A stretch of DNA of 26,414 nucleotides from Mycolicibacterium porcinum (GTDB taxonomy: Bacteria > Actinomycetota > Actinomycetes > Mycobacteriales > Mycobacteriaceae), in contig MSTD01000033.1 of the NCBI GenBank assembly GCA_001942045.1, positions 11,257 through 37,670 on the forward strand, given 5' to 3'. The notes under the pieces were generated by a model, which worked only from the letters and a program-made list of their open reading frames with translations, had not been told where the DNA came from and made no database searches. Below, piece by piece: positions 1 to 9,367 of the stretch (the first letter of the stretch is position 1; each line of letters opens with the position of its first letter). Made by a program: the position numbers and the translations under genes.

Positions 1-521
1 TCGTCGCCGCCGTAGCTGTCGATCCACCGCTGATAGCGCCGATCCGGCGATCCGCGTTCCGCCAGCGCCGCCCCGACCCGGGCGTAGATCCAGTAGCAGG
101 GCAGGACTGCCGCCAGCCCTTCGGCGAAGCTGCCGCTGTACGCGGCGGCCAGCAGGTAACTCGTGTAGGCGCGTGTGGTCGGCGTTGCCGGCGTCGCATC
201 CAGTGCCTCGACATCCAGCCCCAGCTCGGGGAGCAGTTCGTTGTGCAGACCCAGTTCGACATCGAAGACCTCGGCGGCATGGCGGGAGAACATCGCGGTG
301 TCGGCGAGAGTGGGGGCCTTGGCAGCGACGATCGCCAACGCCCGGGCGTAGTCGCGCAGATAGTGCGCGTCCTGTGCCACGTATTGCGCGAAGGCGCCGT
401 CGTCCAGGCTGCCGTCGGTGAGCCCGGTCAGGAACGGATGCGCCAGGATCGCGGCGAATGTCGGTTCGATCGCCTCCCAGAGCCGGGCCGACCAGGATTG
501 CGGGTTCGCATCGGGGTTCAT
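1..521 (-). CDS. tenA: TenA-family thiaminase II / aminopyrimidine aminohydrolase (3' end outside window)
   Basis: Reading the minus strand from ATG at 521 gives 173 residues with no stop before the window edge, so the C-terminus is missing. Family knowledge: TenA proteins hydrolyse aminomethyl-pyrimidine (or thiamine) to HMP in thiamine salvage, in the cytoplasm. Seen here: an all-helical sequence with QDAHYLRDY (D51, Y54 as likely pyrimidine-binding residues) and LPCYWIY with the expected nucleophile C142 and Y146. The +4 spacing of Cys to Tyr matches the B. subtilis enzyme as I remember it. The catalytic Glu near the C-terminus lies beyond the window. The start is set by an in-frame stop overlapping the only upstream ATG; a weak GGTGGG precedes it. 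It is divergent from ripD, and no other thiamine gene is visible. Some TenA-like proteins lack thiaminase activity, so the substrate is inferred. Confidence 0.85.
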   Translation of the reverse strand, partial: MNPDANPQSWSARLWEAIEPTFAAILAHPFLTGLTDGSLDDGAFAQYVAQDAHYLRDYARALAIVAAKAPTLADTAMFSRHAAEVFDVELGLHNELLPELGLDVEALDATPATPTTRAYTSYLLAAAYSGSFAEGLAAVLPCYWIYARVGAALAERGSPDRRYQRWIDSYGGD

Positions 522-868
522 CCCACCATGGTGTCAGGTGACGGGCAAACGTTGTGTGCCCCGTCGGCGGCCGGTGTACCGCAACGATTTTCGTCGCGCC
601 CGGGTGAAACCGGACGTGTCCGGGGTGCTTTGCCGTCGATGGCGGTGGCACTGCCGGTTCAGCGACATCGGCGGCGGTGTGGCCGGAACCTTCGCCGACC
701 CGACCAGAAGGCGGCGCGGTAACTGTTCGGTCACGGTACTGCATCTGATCGTGCTTGTGCCCCATACGAATTGGGCAAATCGGTCGGTGCGCGGTACAAA
801 TGATTGACTCGACTGACGACGACCAGCAGTCGAAGTCACCGCCTGGTGGTCGAGAGAGTTGATGTTCG
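522..868. other. Divergent intergenic region between tenA and ripD
   Basis: I recognise no gene in these 347 bases; the open frames crossing it have no family resemblance. The one promoter-like signal on the plus strand is TTGGGC (771-776), an 18-nt gap, then TACAAA (795-800), which would start ripD mRNA near 807 with a leader of about 60 nt. GAGAGAG at 852-858 is the probable ribosome binding site for ripD. No clear promoter was found for the minus-strand tenA. Confidence 0.35.
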
Positions 869-1489
869 ATGAGACGTACCTTTGCCCTTCTGTTCAGTCT
901 GGCATTTCTGGTAGCGGCTCCCGGACTCGCCGGCGCCGCACCGATCGAACGCCCGGCGGGCAACCAGCGCTTCGTCGATCTCGTGATCGCCCGCGCGATG
1001 TCACAGCGCGGAGTGCCCTTCAGCTACGGGGGCGGCGACGTGAACGGCCCGACCCGCGGCGTCGCGCGCGCCCTGCCCGCCCCGGGGATGACTCCGACGG
1101 CTCCGCCCGCCCTGGGCGGCGCCTTGACCCCAGGGCTGTCCACCCCGGCGGTGACCACGCCGATGGCGACGACCCCCGGTGTCGGTCTCGTTCCGGACCC
1201 CTCTTCGAACGTGGTCGGGTTCGATGCCTCGGGCTTGATCGTCTATGCCTTCGCCGGGGCGGGCGTGAAGATGCCGCGTTCCTCGGGCGAGCAGTACAAG
1301 GTCGGGCAGAAGGTTCTGCCGTCGCAGGCACTGCCCGGTGACCTGATCTTCTACGGCCCCGAGGGCACCCAGAGCGTGGCGCTCTACCTGGGCAACAACC
1401 AGATGATCCAGGGCACCGAGCCGGCGGTCACGGTCACGCCGGTGCGCGCCCAGGGGATGACGCCCTACCTGGTCCGCATCATCGCCTGA
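869..1489 (+). CDS. ripD: RipD-type NlpC/P60-fold peptidoglycan-binding pseudoenzyme
   Basis: A 206-residue exported protein. Residues 1-24 form a signal peptide ending in AGA-AP, so it acts in the cell envelope. The NlpC/P60 fold is recognisable (GVPFSYGGGD, FDASGLIVYAFAGAG, LPGDLIFYGPEGTQSVALYLG). The catalytic Cys of the usual DCSG is Ala120 (D-A-S-G), and the His of the usual HVGIY is Ser169 (S-V-A-L-Y). These are the substitutions I remember for M. tuberculosis RipD, a non-catalytic peptidoglycan binder. Unlike that protein as I recall it, there is no C-terminal Pro/Gln repeat tail. Instead about 50 residues rich in Pro, Thr and Gly (about 66-112) are inserted between the YGGGD strand and the dead active site. 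The likely role is peptidoglycan binding or regulation of hydrolases, not cleavage. Confidence 0.88.
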   Translation: MRRTFALLFSLAFLVAAPGLAGAAPIERPAGNQRFVDLVIARAMSQRGVPFSYGGGDVNGPTRGVARALPAPGMTPTAPPALGGALTPGLSTPAVTTPMATTPGVGLVPDPSSNVVGFDASGLIVYAFAGAGVKMPRSSGEQYKVGQKVLPSQALPGDLIFYGPEGTQSVALYLGNNQMIQGTEPAVTVTPVRAQGMTPYLVRIIA

Positions 1490-1516
1490 CGCCTGAGATC
1501 TGGTGCGCCGAAGGCG

Positions 1517-1541
1517 GCTCAAACCTCCGTAGGCTTTGAGC
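1517..1541 (+). promoter_or_regulatory. Perfect 7-bp inverted repeat / stem-loop between ripD and the M48 protease gene
   Basis: GCTCAAA (1517-1523) and TTTGAGC (1535-1541) are perfectly complementary. Inside them CCT (1524-1526) pairs with AGG (1531-1533), leaving loop CCGT and one bulged C, for a roughly 10-bp stem. There is no T-tract after it. It could terminate ripD, or act as an operator, because TAGGCT (1530-1535) inside it is a plausible -10 box for the downstream gene. Confidence 0.45.
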
Positions 1542-1565
1542 TGTCGACGAGGAAGGCGCACAGCA

Positions 1566-2627
1566 TTGACCGATCACACACCTGCGACCACGCGGACCCT
1601 GTTTCCCGGTATCAGTTCGCGCGCCTGGGAGCATCCGGCGGACCGGACCGCGTTGACCGCCCTGCGTCGGCTCAAGGGATTCGACCAGATCCTCAAGGTG
1701 TTGTCCGGGATGCTGCGCGAACGCAAGCACCGGCTGTTGTATCTGGCCAGTTCGGCGCGGGTGGGTCCGCGGCAGTTCGGCGACCTCGATGCACTTCTCG
1801 ACGAATGCGTGCAGGTGCTCGACGCTCCGGTGCGCCCGGAGATGTTCATAATCCAGTCGCCGGAGGCCAATGCGTACTGCATCGGCATGGAGGACCCGTT
1901 CATCGTCATCACCTCGGGGATGTACGAGCTCATGACGCATGACGAGATGCGCTTCGTCATCGGTCATGAACTCGGCCATGCGCTCAGCGGCCATGCCGTC
2001 TACCGCACGATGCTCCACCATCTGCTGCGGTTGGCCTCGTCGTTCGGCTTCATCCCGATCGGCGGCTGGGCGCTGCGAGCGATCGTCGCCGCGCTGCAGG
2101 AATGGCAACGCAAATCCGAACTTTCGGGGGATCGCGCGGGTCTGCTGTGCGGACAGGACTTCGACATGGCGATCCGGGTCGAGCTGAAGCTGGCGGCGGG
2201 CAAGCACCTCGACAAGCTCGACTCGCAGGCGTTCCTGGCGCAGGCACGTGACTATGACGCGACCGGCGACATGCGCGACGGGGTGCTCAAGCTGCTCAAC
2301 CTGGAGCTGCAGACGCATCCGTTCTCGGTGCTGCGGGCGGCGGCACTGACCAAGTGGGTCGACACCGGCGGATACGGCGCGATCATGGCCGGGAATTATC
2401 CGCTGCGGTCCGAGGATGCGACCGCGAGCTGGGCGGACGACGTCAGCGCGGCGGCACGGCACTACAAGGACGGATTCGACCAGTCCAACGACCCGTTGAT
2501 CCGGGGAATCCGGGACGGTTTGGGCGGTGTCGTCGACGGGGTGGGGCAGGCCGCGACGAGCGCGGCCGACTCGATGGGCCGCAAGATCTCCGAATGGCGC
2601 CGCAACGCCAGGCAGGGCGAGGACTGA
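1566..2627 (+). CDS. M48-family zinc metalloprotease
   Basis: A 353-residue protein with the gluzincin signature HELGH at 134-138 and a third-ligand region SELSGDRAG (E185, D189), as in M48 peptidases (HtpX/Ste24-like). The family hydrolyses peptide bonds using zinc, often in membrane or envelope quality control. One hydrophobic stretch (about 157-178) follows the zinc helix; there is no N-terminal signal peptide. The C-terminal third is hydrophilic and ends in a basic tail. I chose TTG at 1566 because AGGAAGG (1550-1556) sits 9 nt before it; a TTG at 1536 in the same frame has no such site. It lies 76 bp after ripD on the same strand, separated by a stem-loop, so co-transcription is uncertain. 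The substrate is unknown. Confidence 0.85.
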   Translation: MTDHTPATTRTLFPGISSRAWEHPADRTALTALRRLKGFDQILKVLSGMLRERKHRLLYLASSARVGPRQFGDLDALLDECVQVLDAPVRPEMFIIQSPEANAYCIGMEDPFIVITSGMYELMTHDEMRFVIGHELGHALSGHAVYRTMLHHLLRLASSFGFIPIGGWALRAIVAALQEWQRKSELSGDRAGLLCGQDFDMAIRVELKLAAGKHLDKLDSQAFLAQARDYDATGDMRDGVLKLLNLELQTHPFSVLRAAALTKWVDTGGYGAIMAGNYPLRSEDATASWADDVSAAARHYKDGFDQSNDPLIRGIRDGLGGVVDGVGQAATSAADSMGRKISEWRRNARQGED

Positions 2628-2668
2628 CGCCACGGCGGGGGCTTGCCGTCGGCCCAACGGTAAGCCCC

Positions 2669-2674
2669 TAGACT
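2669..2674 (+). promoter_or_regulatory. -10 box TAGACT, leaderless promoter
   Basis: TAGACT ends 8 nt before the GTG at 2683, and no Shine-Dalgarno sequence is present. This is the arrangement of mycobacterial leaderless transcripts, where transcription begins at the start codon. No convincing -35 box was seen. Confidence 0.6.
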
Positions 2675-2682
2675 GAGTTCTC

Positions 2683-3465
2683 GTGGGCATCCTGTTTGGC
2701 TTCGCGCCGTGGATCATCTATTGGGTACTCGTCGGCAACGTGCCGTTCCTGGTCGCCGTGCTGGTGGCGCTGGCGACTGCCATCGCCACGTTCACGATCA
2801 GCCGGATCTCCGGGGCGCCGGGCCGCACCTTGGAGGTCGGTGCCCTCGCGACCTTCATCGTGCTGACGATCCTGACCCTGGTGCTGAGCCAGGACGTGAT
2901 GGAACGCTGGATCCAGCCGTTGAGCACCGCGGGGATCTTCCTGGTCGCACTGATCGGTCAGCTGATCGGCAAGCCGTTCGTGATGGAGTTCGCCGCTGCC
3001 GGCCAGCCGCCCGGAGTCGTGGAAAGTGATCTGTTCCAACGGATTGTGAAGATCCTGACCTGGATCTGGGTGGGCGCGTTCGCCGGGATGACGATTTCAG
3101 CGGCGATTCCTCCCCTCGTGCAGGGTGACGCCACGATCCTGGACACCAAAACCCCGTTGTCGTTCATCTGCTACTGGGTCATCCCGTTCACCCTGTTGGG
3201 TCTGGCCGCGCTGGCCTCTCGCGTCCTGCCCGACCGCATGACGGCCGGCATGAACGACATCGTGCGCAAGACCACATTCGTGGCGTTCTCCGAGGCCGAG
3301 ATCGACCAGCTCTACTACCTGGCCCAGGAGCACGCCAATCGTGAGGTCGGTGCCGGGCAGGAGGCATACGACGTTCGGGTCGGCGGATCGGGAACTCCGT
3401 TGGTGGGCGACGAATCCCGCATGTCGTGGCCCTCGACCTACAAGGTGCGTGACCGCAAGAGGTAG
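2683..3465 (+). CDS. Multi-pass membrane protein of unknown function
   Basis: 260 residues, probably leaderless from GTG 2683. About five or six membrane segments are visible, at roughly residues 2-20, 22-40, 50-70, 80-97, 128-147 and 168-192. They are followed by a soluble C-terminal tail of about 65 residues that contains YYLAQEHANREVGAGQEAYDVR and ends in a basic stretch. I do not recognise a family or any catalytic motif. It is 55 bp downstream of the M48 protease gene on the same strand and converges on the CPBP protease gene with only 5 bp between stop codons. Its own promoter suggests it is transcribed separately from the protease. Confidence 0.75.
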   Translation: MGILFGFAPWIIYWVLVGNVPFLVAVLVALATAIATFTISRISGAPGRTLEVGALATFIVLTILTLVLSQDVMERWIQPLSTAGIFLVALIGQLIGKPFVMEFAAAGQPPGVVESDLFQRIVKILTWIWVGAFAGMTISAAIPPLVQGDATILDTKTPLSFICYWVIPFTLLGLAALASRVLPDRMTAGMNDIVRKTTFVAFSEAEIDQLYYLAQEHANREVGAGQEAYDVRVGGSGTPLVGDESRMSWPSTYKVRDRKR

Positions 3466-3470
3466 CACCC

Positions 3471-4157
3471 TCAGCCGGCCGGCACCATCCCCAGCAGGCT
3501 GAACATCATCACGAAGCCCGGTAGCAGGTTGGTGACCTGGTGCGCGATGATGCCGCCCCACAGGCTGCCCGAATACAACCGGGCCAACGCGATTGGGATC
3601 GCCACCACCAACAGCAGCGGGGCTCGCTGGGGTTCGAGATGGGCCAGCGCGAACACCAAGGTGGACACGATCACCGCGACGATGCGGCCCCACCGTTGCT
3701 CGAGGGCTCCCCAGAGCAGTCCGCGGTACACCACCTCTTCGCAGATCGGGGCGACGACGGCGACCATGAGCAGGACGGTCACCGCCAGCGGCCAGCCTGT
3801 CCGCACCCCCTCGTAGACCCCTCCCACGGCCGACGTCGCGTCCGGCCCGACGATCGACTGGTAGAGCAACGCGGCCGGCAGGGTGACGAACAGTCCGCCG
3901 ATGCCGAAGGCCGCCCCGAGACCAATGGCGCGCCAAGACCATTGCCACCGGAAATCGATGCGGGGACCGTTACCGCGCCAGGCCGCGATCGCGATCGCCA
4001 GCGCGGCGGCGACCAATGTCGGCACCGCGATCGCGAGGGTGATGAGCCAGGGCGGGGGCGGGCCGGCGGGGGCGAACACCCCGAACGCGGCAGAGGTGAG
4101 CAGATAGACGGCCTCGACGATGACGAATGCGCCCAGACCCCAACGGTGAGTGGTCAC
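3471..4157 (-). CDS. CPBP-family intramembrane metalloprotease (Rce1/CAAX-like)
   Basis: 228 residues, almost entirely membrane-spanning. It carries all the family motifs: EEVVYR (E140, E141, R145), FALAH (F169, H173) and HQVTN (H206, N210). Eukaryotic Rce1 cleaves CAAX prenyl proteins; bacterial CPBP proteins are often linked to bacteriocin immunity or membrane proteolysis, and the target here is unknown. The start is GTG at 4157: its GTGA overlaps the TGA stop of upp by 4 nt, so it is translationally coupled as the last gene of the uracil operon. A longer in-frame reading reaches upstream inside upp, but that extension is Arg/Gly-rich shadow sequence. It converges on the membrane protein gene ending at 3465 with no visible terminator. 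Confidence 0.85.
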   Translation of the reverse strand: MTTHRWGLGAFVIVEAVYLLTSAAFGVFAPAGPPPPWLITLAIAVPTLVAAALAIAIAAWRGNGPRIDFRWQWSWRAIGLGAAFGIGGLFVTLPAALLYQSIVGPDATSAVGGVYEGVRTGWPLAVTVLLMVAVVAPICEEVVYRGLLWGALEQRWGRIVAVIVSTLVFALAHLEPQRAPLLLVVAIPIALARLYSGSLWGGIIAHQVTNLLPGFVMMFSLLGMVPAG

Positions 4158-4783
4158 TTGGTACCGAAGATCCGATCCCCGGCATCGCCGACCCCCGGAA
4201 CGATGTACCCCTGCGCGTCGAGTTCCCGGTCCAGTGCGGCGGTGTAGATGGGCACCTCCGGATGGGCCTGATGCATCGCCTCGACCCCTTCCGGACACGT
4301 CAACAGGCAGACGAACTTGATCGACCGGGGTGTGTATTCCTTGATGCGGTCGATCGCCGCGACGGCCGAATTGCCGGTGGCGAGCATCGGATCGACGACC
4401 ACCACGTCGCGTTCGTGCAGGTCGCTCGGAAGCTTGAAGTAATACTCCACCGCCACCCGAGTCTTCGGATCGCGGTACAGGCCGATATGGCCGACCCGGG
4501 CATTCGGCATGACGCTGAGCATGCCGTCCAGGATGCCGCTTCCGGCCCGTAGAATGGACACGAACACCAACTTCTTGCCGTCGATCACGGCGCCGGTCGT
4601 CGATTCCAGCGGTGTCTCGATGTCGATGTCGTGCACCGGGATGTCACGGAACACCTCATAACTCATCAGCATCGAGATCTCGGTGAGCAACTGGCGAAAC
4701 CCTTTGGTGGACACGCCCTTCTGCCGCATGAGCGTCAGCTTGTGCTGGACCAGCGGATGGTCGATGACGTGAAGGTTGCCCAT
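4154..4783 (-). CDS. upp: Uracil phosphoribosyltransferase
   Basis: 209 residues, full length for the family. It converts uracil and PRPP to UMP and pyrophosphate in the cytoplasm. Seen: the PRPP-binding loop [14 protein letters not shown] (127-140), the flexible-loop region ILRAGSG (77-83), and the C-terminal uracil-binding segment [12 protein letters not shown] (193-204). A strong AGGAGG (4788-4793) sits 4 nt before ATG 4783 and overlaps the TAG stop of the Urc4-like gene. Elsewhere upp is a salvage enzyme. Here its position directly after Urc1- and Urc4-like genes matches the role of yeast Urc6, which commits uracil to the URC degradation route via UMP. Whether the genome has a second, salvage-type upp cannot be seen. 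Confidence 0.97.
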   Translation of the reverse strand: MGNLHVIDHPLVQHKLTLMRQKGVSTKGFRQLLTEISMLMSYEVFRDIPVHDIDIETPLESTTGAVIDGKKLVFVSILRAGSGILDGMLSVMPNARVGHIGLYRDPKTRVAVEYYFKLPSDLHERDVVVVDPMLATGNSAVAAIDRIKEYTPRSIKFVCLLTCPEGVEAMHQAHPEVPIYTAALDRELDAQGYIVPGVGDAGDRIFGTK

Positions 4784-4791
4784 GCTGCCTC

Positions 4792-6005
4792 CTAGAAAAC
4801 CGTGCCGTCGCTGATGATGGACAACGGAGGGCGGCCGTCGCGCAGGCGTGCGGCCAGTGCCCGACCGGTAGCCCAGGTTCCGCCCTCCAGGACGCAGGCC
4901 AGCGGCAGCTGCGGGGCCGACAGATGACGACGAACCAGTGGCGCCAGCTCATCGAGCAGCGCGACGGTCAACGCGCGCCACTCGACCACGAACTCGTCAC
5001 CCACCGCCCAGTCCTTCTCGGCCAGTGCGGGATCACGCAGCCGGAGCGCGCCGGTATCCAGCAGCAGACCGCCGTTGCGGTACTCGGGCAGCCCGGTCAA
5101 CGCGTCGAGGTCGGTCACCGCCACACCCGCCCACTCGAACGGTTCGAGCAGCGAGTACGTCAGCCACTGGGACAGCTTGTGAAACGGCATCCACCCGCAG
5201 GACAGGCCGGCTCCGCGGACGGCCGGATGCCGCCAGCAGTCACCGAGCGGCTGACCGTCGATGGCGTTGTCGGCAAGCCACACTCCCGACAGCGTGTCCA
5301 ACAACGTCGAGAGCAGCTCGTGGGCGGCGACAGTCGGCCCGGTCACCGTGTCGAACATTCCGCCAGGCCGCCCGTGCGGGCCGAACACGTCGGGGCGCGC
5401 CGCCAGGTGCGTGCCCAGCCGGCGTAGTAGCTGAACCCGACCGGCCAGCCCCACCAACGGATTTCCGGCATCCACCTGGAAGGCGGCGGCCAGGTTGTTG
5501 ACGTCGAGGTGGCACAACGCTGCGGCATCGGCCCGCAGCGGATCGCCCGGGTCGCTGGAGAACAATCCGCCGCAGAATGCGTGCCAGCTGGCTACTCCCA
5601 GCCCTTCCGAGCGGGTGAGACGAAGGCCGGTATCGGATTCGACGTAATGCCAGTCGGGTCCGGCCCCGGCATCGAGAAGCACGCTCACCACCGCCAGGTC
5701 GATCATCGAGCGGGCCTGGGTGGTGGTATCCACATCGGTTGTGCGCGTGGCCAACTCAGACCGGCGGTCCACCCCGCCGGTCTCGAAATGTCGCCACCGG
5801 CTGTGGTAGGGGACCGCGAGCGTGGGGTAGCGGGTGCGAGTGAGTCCGGCGACCTCGACGGCCGCGTGTTCCAGGGCATCGTCGTCGACCACGAACCAGG
5901 GCGAGTCGCCGGACCGGGCTCGGTGTAGAAGCTGTTGGGCCCGTTCCCGGATGGCGGCAGTGGTGCGCAGAGTGGCGACGGCCGAGGCGCCGTCCGAGGT
6001 GGTGG

Positions 6006-6009
<4 letters not shown>
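4792..6009 (-). CDS. DUF1688 / Urc4-like uracil catabolism protein
   Basis: 405 residues with the features of the DUF1688 family: an N-terminal segment with [15 protein letters not shown], then GGVDRR, a central [11 protein letters not shown], and a C-terminal [17 protein letters not shown]. In the yeast Lachancea kluyveri, URC4 is required for growth on uracil as nitrogen source; its exact reaction is not settled as far as I know, but it acts after UMP formation together with Urc1. ATG 6009 overlaps the upstream stop codon by 4 nt (ATGA), and the stop at 4792-4794 overlaps the upp ribosome binding site. The gene is therefore tightly coupled on both sides. No truncation is apparent. Confidence 0.85.
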
Positions 6010-7280
<1,271 letters not shown>

Positions 7281-7365
7281 GTCGGTGCTCCTTCCTCCGC
7301 GCATGCGCCCGGTCGAGAAAGACCAGTCAACCCCTATTCGGTCCGTTCTGCATGCAGTGTGTGCG
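7281..7365 (-). promoter_or_regulatory. Leader/promoter region of the uracil operon
   Basis: A strong ribosome binding site GGAGGAAGGAG lies at 7288-7298 (minus strand). Upstream is GGTC-GAGAAA-GACC (7311-7314 and 7321-7324), a short palindrome with N6 spacer that could bind a regulator, beside TTGACT (minus strand), a -35-like hexamer. No -10 box could be assigned with confidence, and no regulator gene is adjacent. Confidence 0.35.
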
Positions 7366-7371
7366 TACCGT
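7366..7371 (+). promoter_or_regulatory. -10 box TACCGT, leaderless promoter
   Basis: TACCGT is followed by 7 nt and then GTG 7379. There is no Shine-Dalgarno sequence, which fits a leaderless transcript. Confidence 0.5.
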
Positions 7372-7378
7372 CGGTTGG

Positions 7379-7747
7379 GTGCGCTGGATCGTGGACGGCA
7401 TGAACGTCATCGGCTCGAAGCCGGACGGCTGGTGGAAGGACCGGCACCGCGCGATGGTGGGTTTGGTCGAGCGCCTCGAGCGCTGGGCGGCTACCGAGGA
7501 TGGGCAGGCGACGGTGGTGTTCGAAGGGCCGACGACACCACCGATCGAGTCTGCGGTTGTCGAAGTCGGCCATGCGTCGCGGGCGACCGCGAACTCCGCC
7601 GACGACGAGATCGTGCGGATGGTTCAGGCCGATCCGAGACCCAATGAGATCACCGTCGTGACATCGGACAGCGCGCTGACCGCAAGGGTGCGTGCAGCGG
7701 GCGGGAATGTGCAACCGGCAGCAGGGTTTCGCAAAGAGATCGACTGA
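7379..7747 (+). CDS. Small NYN-domain (PIN-like) putative ribonuclease
   Basis: 122 residues beginning MRWIVDGMNVIGSKPDGWW. This is the N-terminal strand of the NYN/YacP-like fold, with D6 as first acidic metal ligand, ADDEIVR (D75, D76) in the middle and VVTSDSAL (D97) near the end. That is the usual acidic quartet of PIN/NYN nucleases, which cleave RNA using divalent metal. It is compact, with a single domain and no RNA-binding extension. The GTG start at 7379 is chosen because it begins exactly at the conserved domain and follows a -10 box by 7 nt. It is divergent from the uracil operon and converges with an acyl-CoA synthetase gene, 15 bp apart. The RNA target is unknown; nuclease activity is inferred from the fold. 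Confidence 0.82.
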   Translation: MRWIVDGMNVIGSKPDGWWKDRHRAMVGLVERLERWAATEDGQATVVFEGPTTPPIESAVVEVGHASRATANSADDEIVRMVQADPRPNEITVVTSDSALTARVRAAGGNVQPAAGFRKEID

Positions 7748-7762
7748 GCGGGAGCTCGTCGA

Positions 7763-9322
7763 TCAGTGCGCACGCCCGGGGCGTACCGTCTCCAATTCTC
7801 CGTCGATGATCAACTGCCGCAGGCGTTTCCGGTCGAACTTTCCACTGGGCAGGGTCGGGATCCGGTCGCTGGTGGTCAAGGCCCATCGAGTCGGCACCTT
7901 GTAGGTGGACAGCTGTTCCCTCGAGTAGGCGGCCAGGGCCGCCAGGTCGGGCTCCGCGGCGGGGACCACGACGGCGCAGACCTCCTCGCCGCGCTGCGGG
8001 TCGTCGATGCCGACGACCACACACTGGGCCACGTCGGCGGACTCGGCGATGACGGCCTCGACCTCCAGTGGGGAGACGTTGGCTCCGGCGGCCTTGATCA
8101 GGTCGGTGGTACGCCCGACGTAGAACAGTCGGGGATCGCCGTCGCGCCGGTACACCTTGTCGCCGGTGTGATACCAGCCGTCGGCGTCGAAGGTCTCTGA
8201 CCGCTCGCGCTTGTTGTACCCGGCCATCACGCCGATACCGCGGACCAGGAGTTCCCCGGTGTCTCCCGAGGCGACCGGGGCGCCGTGCTCGTCGACGATG
8301 GCGATATCGGTGAAGGCGAAGCCCCCCGCGGTCTCAGACATGGTGCGGTGCACCGGAAATCCGTCCGGCACGTCGGTCATGGCGATGTCCAGCGGGCCGT
8401 CACGCAACATCGGTGCGCTGCTCAGGTCGCGCTCGGCGAACGACGGATGCTCCCGCAACTTCTGCGTGAAGGCGGGCCAGCCCACGATCCCGGTTATCCG
8501 TTCCCGCTCGGCGAGATCCAGTGCGGTTGCCGGATCCAGTTTCGGCATCACCACCAGGGTGACCGGCTCGTGCAGGGCGCCGGTGACGGCGAGCAGCCCG
8601 CCGATCCAGAAGAACGGCATGGCGCACAGGATGCGGGACTGGTCCGGTGTTCCGGTGATCGCCCGGATGGCCGCCGGCCAGGTCGAGGTTTGACGCGCCA
8701 GCGTGCCGTGGGTGTGCAGCACGCCTTTGGGGTCGGCGGTGGATCCGGACGTGTGCACCATGATGGCGAGGTCGGCGGGGGAGACCTCGGCCTCGGCTGC
8801 GGCCAGCACCTCGACCGACACCGCCTCGGTGAGCTCGCCCTGATACGCCCAGCGCCGGTCGGTGTCGCCGAACAGCGCGATGCGGCGCAGGTAGGGGACG
8901 GCGCGCAGGGCGAGCCGGCTCATCGAGTGGCCGGCCAGTTCGGGCAGGGCCGCCTCCATCCGTTCGGCAACATCGATGTTGAGCACCGTGCTGGGGGCGA
9001 TGAGCAGACCGATGTCGGCCAGGCGCAACACCTTTGCGATCTCGGCGGGCGTGTACAGCGTGCTCAGTGGTACCGCCACGGCGCCGATCCGCGACACCGC
9101 GAGCCACCACGTCACCCACTCGGCGCCGTTGGGGAAGAACAGGCCGACGCGACTGCCCTTGCCCACCCCTTGGTGCAGCAGCCACCGCGCCAGATCGGCG
9201 GATCGCCGTTCGGCCTCGAGGTAGGTGAGCCGGCCGGTCGGGGTGACCAGATAGGCGGACTCCCCGAACTCGGCGACGCTGCGCCGCAGGAGGGCGGGAA
9301 CAGTCAACGGAAGATGCGTCAC
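7763..9322 (-). CDS. FadD-type AMP-dependent acyl-CoA synthetase
   Basis: 519 residues of the ANL adenylating superfamily: fatty or aryl acid, ATP and CoA give acyl-CoA and AMP. Seen: the P-loop TSGSTADPKG (191-200), the MSET core motif in RTMSETAGG, GWYHTGD followed by YVGRTTDLIK, and the C-terminal LPSGK with catalytic K495. There is no FAAL-type insertion, so CoA is the expected acceptor. The GTG start lacks a strong ribosome binding site (GGGCGG just upstream). The gene follows the DUF899 gene by 45 bp on the same strand and may share its promoter. The acyl substrate cannot be read from sequence; the mycobacterial FadD number is not assignable. Confidence 0.9.
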   Translation of the reverse strand: MTHLPLTVPALLRRSVAEFGESAYLVTPTGRLTYLEAERRSADLARWLLHQGVGKGSRVGLFFPNGAEWVTWWLAVSRIGAVAVPLSTLYTPAEIAKVLRLADIGLLIAPSTVLNIDVAERMEAALPELAGHSMSRLALRAVPYLRRIALFGDTDRRWAYQGELTEAVSVEVLAAAEAEVSPADLAIMVHTSGSTADPKGVLHTHGTLARQTSTWPAAIRAITGTPDQSRILCAMPFFWIGGLLAVTGALHEPVTLVVMPKLDPATALDLAERERITGIVGWPAFTQKLREHPSFAERDLSSAPMLRDGPLDIAMTDVPDGFPVHRTMSETAGGFAFTDIAIVDEHGAPVASGDTGELLVRGIGVMAGYNKRERSETFDADGWYHTGDKVYRRDGDPRLFYVGRTTDLIKAAGANVSPLEVEAVIAESADVAQCVVVGIDDPQRGEEVCAVVVPAAEPDLAALAAYSREQLSTYKVPTRWALTTSDRIPTLPSGKFDRKRLRQLIIDGELETVRPGRAH

Positions 9323-9367
9323 CCGCCCATCTTCTCCAATGGCCGGCGCCGGTCTGCCCGCGGTGGC

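Noticed and set aside
758..776. CCCA...TGGG hairpin upstream of ripD
   Set aside because: Only four contiguous pairs with a mismatch on each side; too weak to call, and TTGGGC there is better read as a possible -35 box.
7281..7304. Upstream ATG at 7304 as the Urc1-like start
   Set aside because: It would place the very strong GGAGGAAGGAG ribosome binding site inside the coding sequence; ATG 7280 is correctly spaced from it.
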